Translations under genes and position numbers: made by a program
Assembly: GCA_036186865.1 (NCBI GenBank)
Contig: AP025055.1
Span: forward strand, 21,107,848-21,171,847
Reading direction: 5' to 3'
DNA from: Eustoma russellianum
Lineage: Eukaryota; Streptophyta; Magnoliopsida; Gentianales; Gentianaceae
Length of the DNA: 64,000 nt
In this document: positions 63,960 to 64,000 of the stretch, in pieces
How the letters are laid out: each line of letters begins with the position of its first letter
Position numbering within the stretch: position 1 is the stretch's first letter
Notes under the pieces: generated by a model
What the model was told of the DNA's origin: nothing
Database searches by the model: none
The model's input: only the letters and a program-made list of their open reading frames with translations

Positions 63960-64000
63960 ACTTAACTTGTCTAACCTTGAAAGGACCCAAAATCAAAGGG

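Larger units (their letters stand above)
58969..64000 (+). mobile_element. Copia C5, 5' part of a Sirevirus-like element
   Basis: 5' LTR, primer site, leader and complete gag are present; pol and the 3' LTR lie beyond the window. The left flank (58964-58968, GCCTT) should be one TSD copy. Gag is intact, so the copy may be full length. It is nearly identical to C1 in gag. Confidence 0.93.

Overview
The window is repeat DNA from a plant nuclear genome, almost certainly an angiosperm. It is AT-rich, and every substantial coding region belongs to an LTR retrotransposon of the Ty1/copia or Ty3/gypsy type, with tRNA-Met primer sites (TGGTATCAGAGC) and 5-bp target-site duplications (TSDs). I found no host gene, tRNA, rRNA or CRISPR array. 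The species cannot be named from the sequence.

The layout is a nest of insertions. The outermost recognisable element is an old Ty3/gypsy element (Tekay/Del-like, tentative). Its long 5' LTR is split into about 4.8-8.95 kb, 16941-17254 and 58187-58530, followed by a primer site and the first 49 codons of its gag (58821-58968). Its LTR is broken by copia C1 (8948-16940, TSD ATACA) and by a CRM-like gypsy element, CRM-A (17255-58186, TSD GCCTA). CRM-A carries two insertions: CRM-B in its leader (18768-38902, minus strand, TSD CTCAC) and copia C4 in its 3' LTR (45920-57435, minus strand, TSD AAATT). CRM-B carries copia C3 in its 5' LTR (26917-38288, minus strand, TSD GCCCT). The outer gag is cut by copia C5 (58969 to beyond the window end). 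At the left edge the 3' end of copia C0 (1-3167) sits in the gag of an older, pol-less copia relative (3168 to about 4.8 kb).

The copia copies C0, C1, C3, C4 and C5 form one family with LTRs of about 2.7-2.8 kb, a 712-714 aa Gag with one zinc knuckle and a long coiled coil, a protease-integrase-RT-RNase H Pol, and an array of polypurine tracts before the 3' LTR. The array and the Gag type fit Sirevirus/SIRE-Maximus. C3 and C4 look structurally complete. C1 has lost most of its 5' LTR and half of gag. CRM-B has an intact 1654-aa Gag-Pol that reads through the polypurine tract into its own LTR, as known for CRM elements. CRM-A has the same design but carries three single-base frameshifts.

The most interesting signals are these. 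(1) A 92-nt intron-like segment between gag and pol is conserved in three copia copies, and its removal would fuse the two frames exactly. (2) In C4 a polypurine tract has been internalised into both LTRs. (3) C1 carries a microhomology deletion. (4) The copia U3 is rich in AACGG motifs resembling the plant M-phase activator. CRM-like elements inserted into each other suggest a centromeric or pericentromeric location; this is inference.
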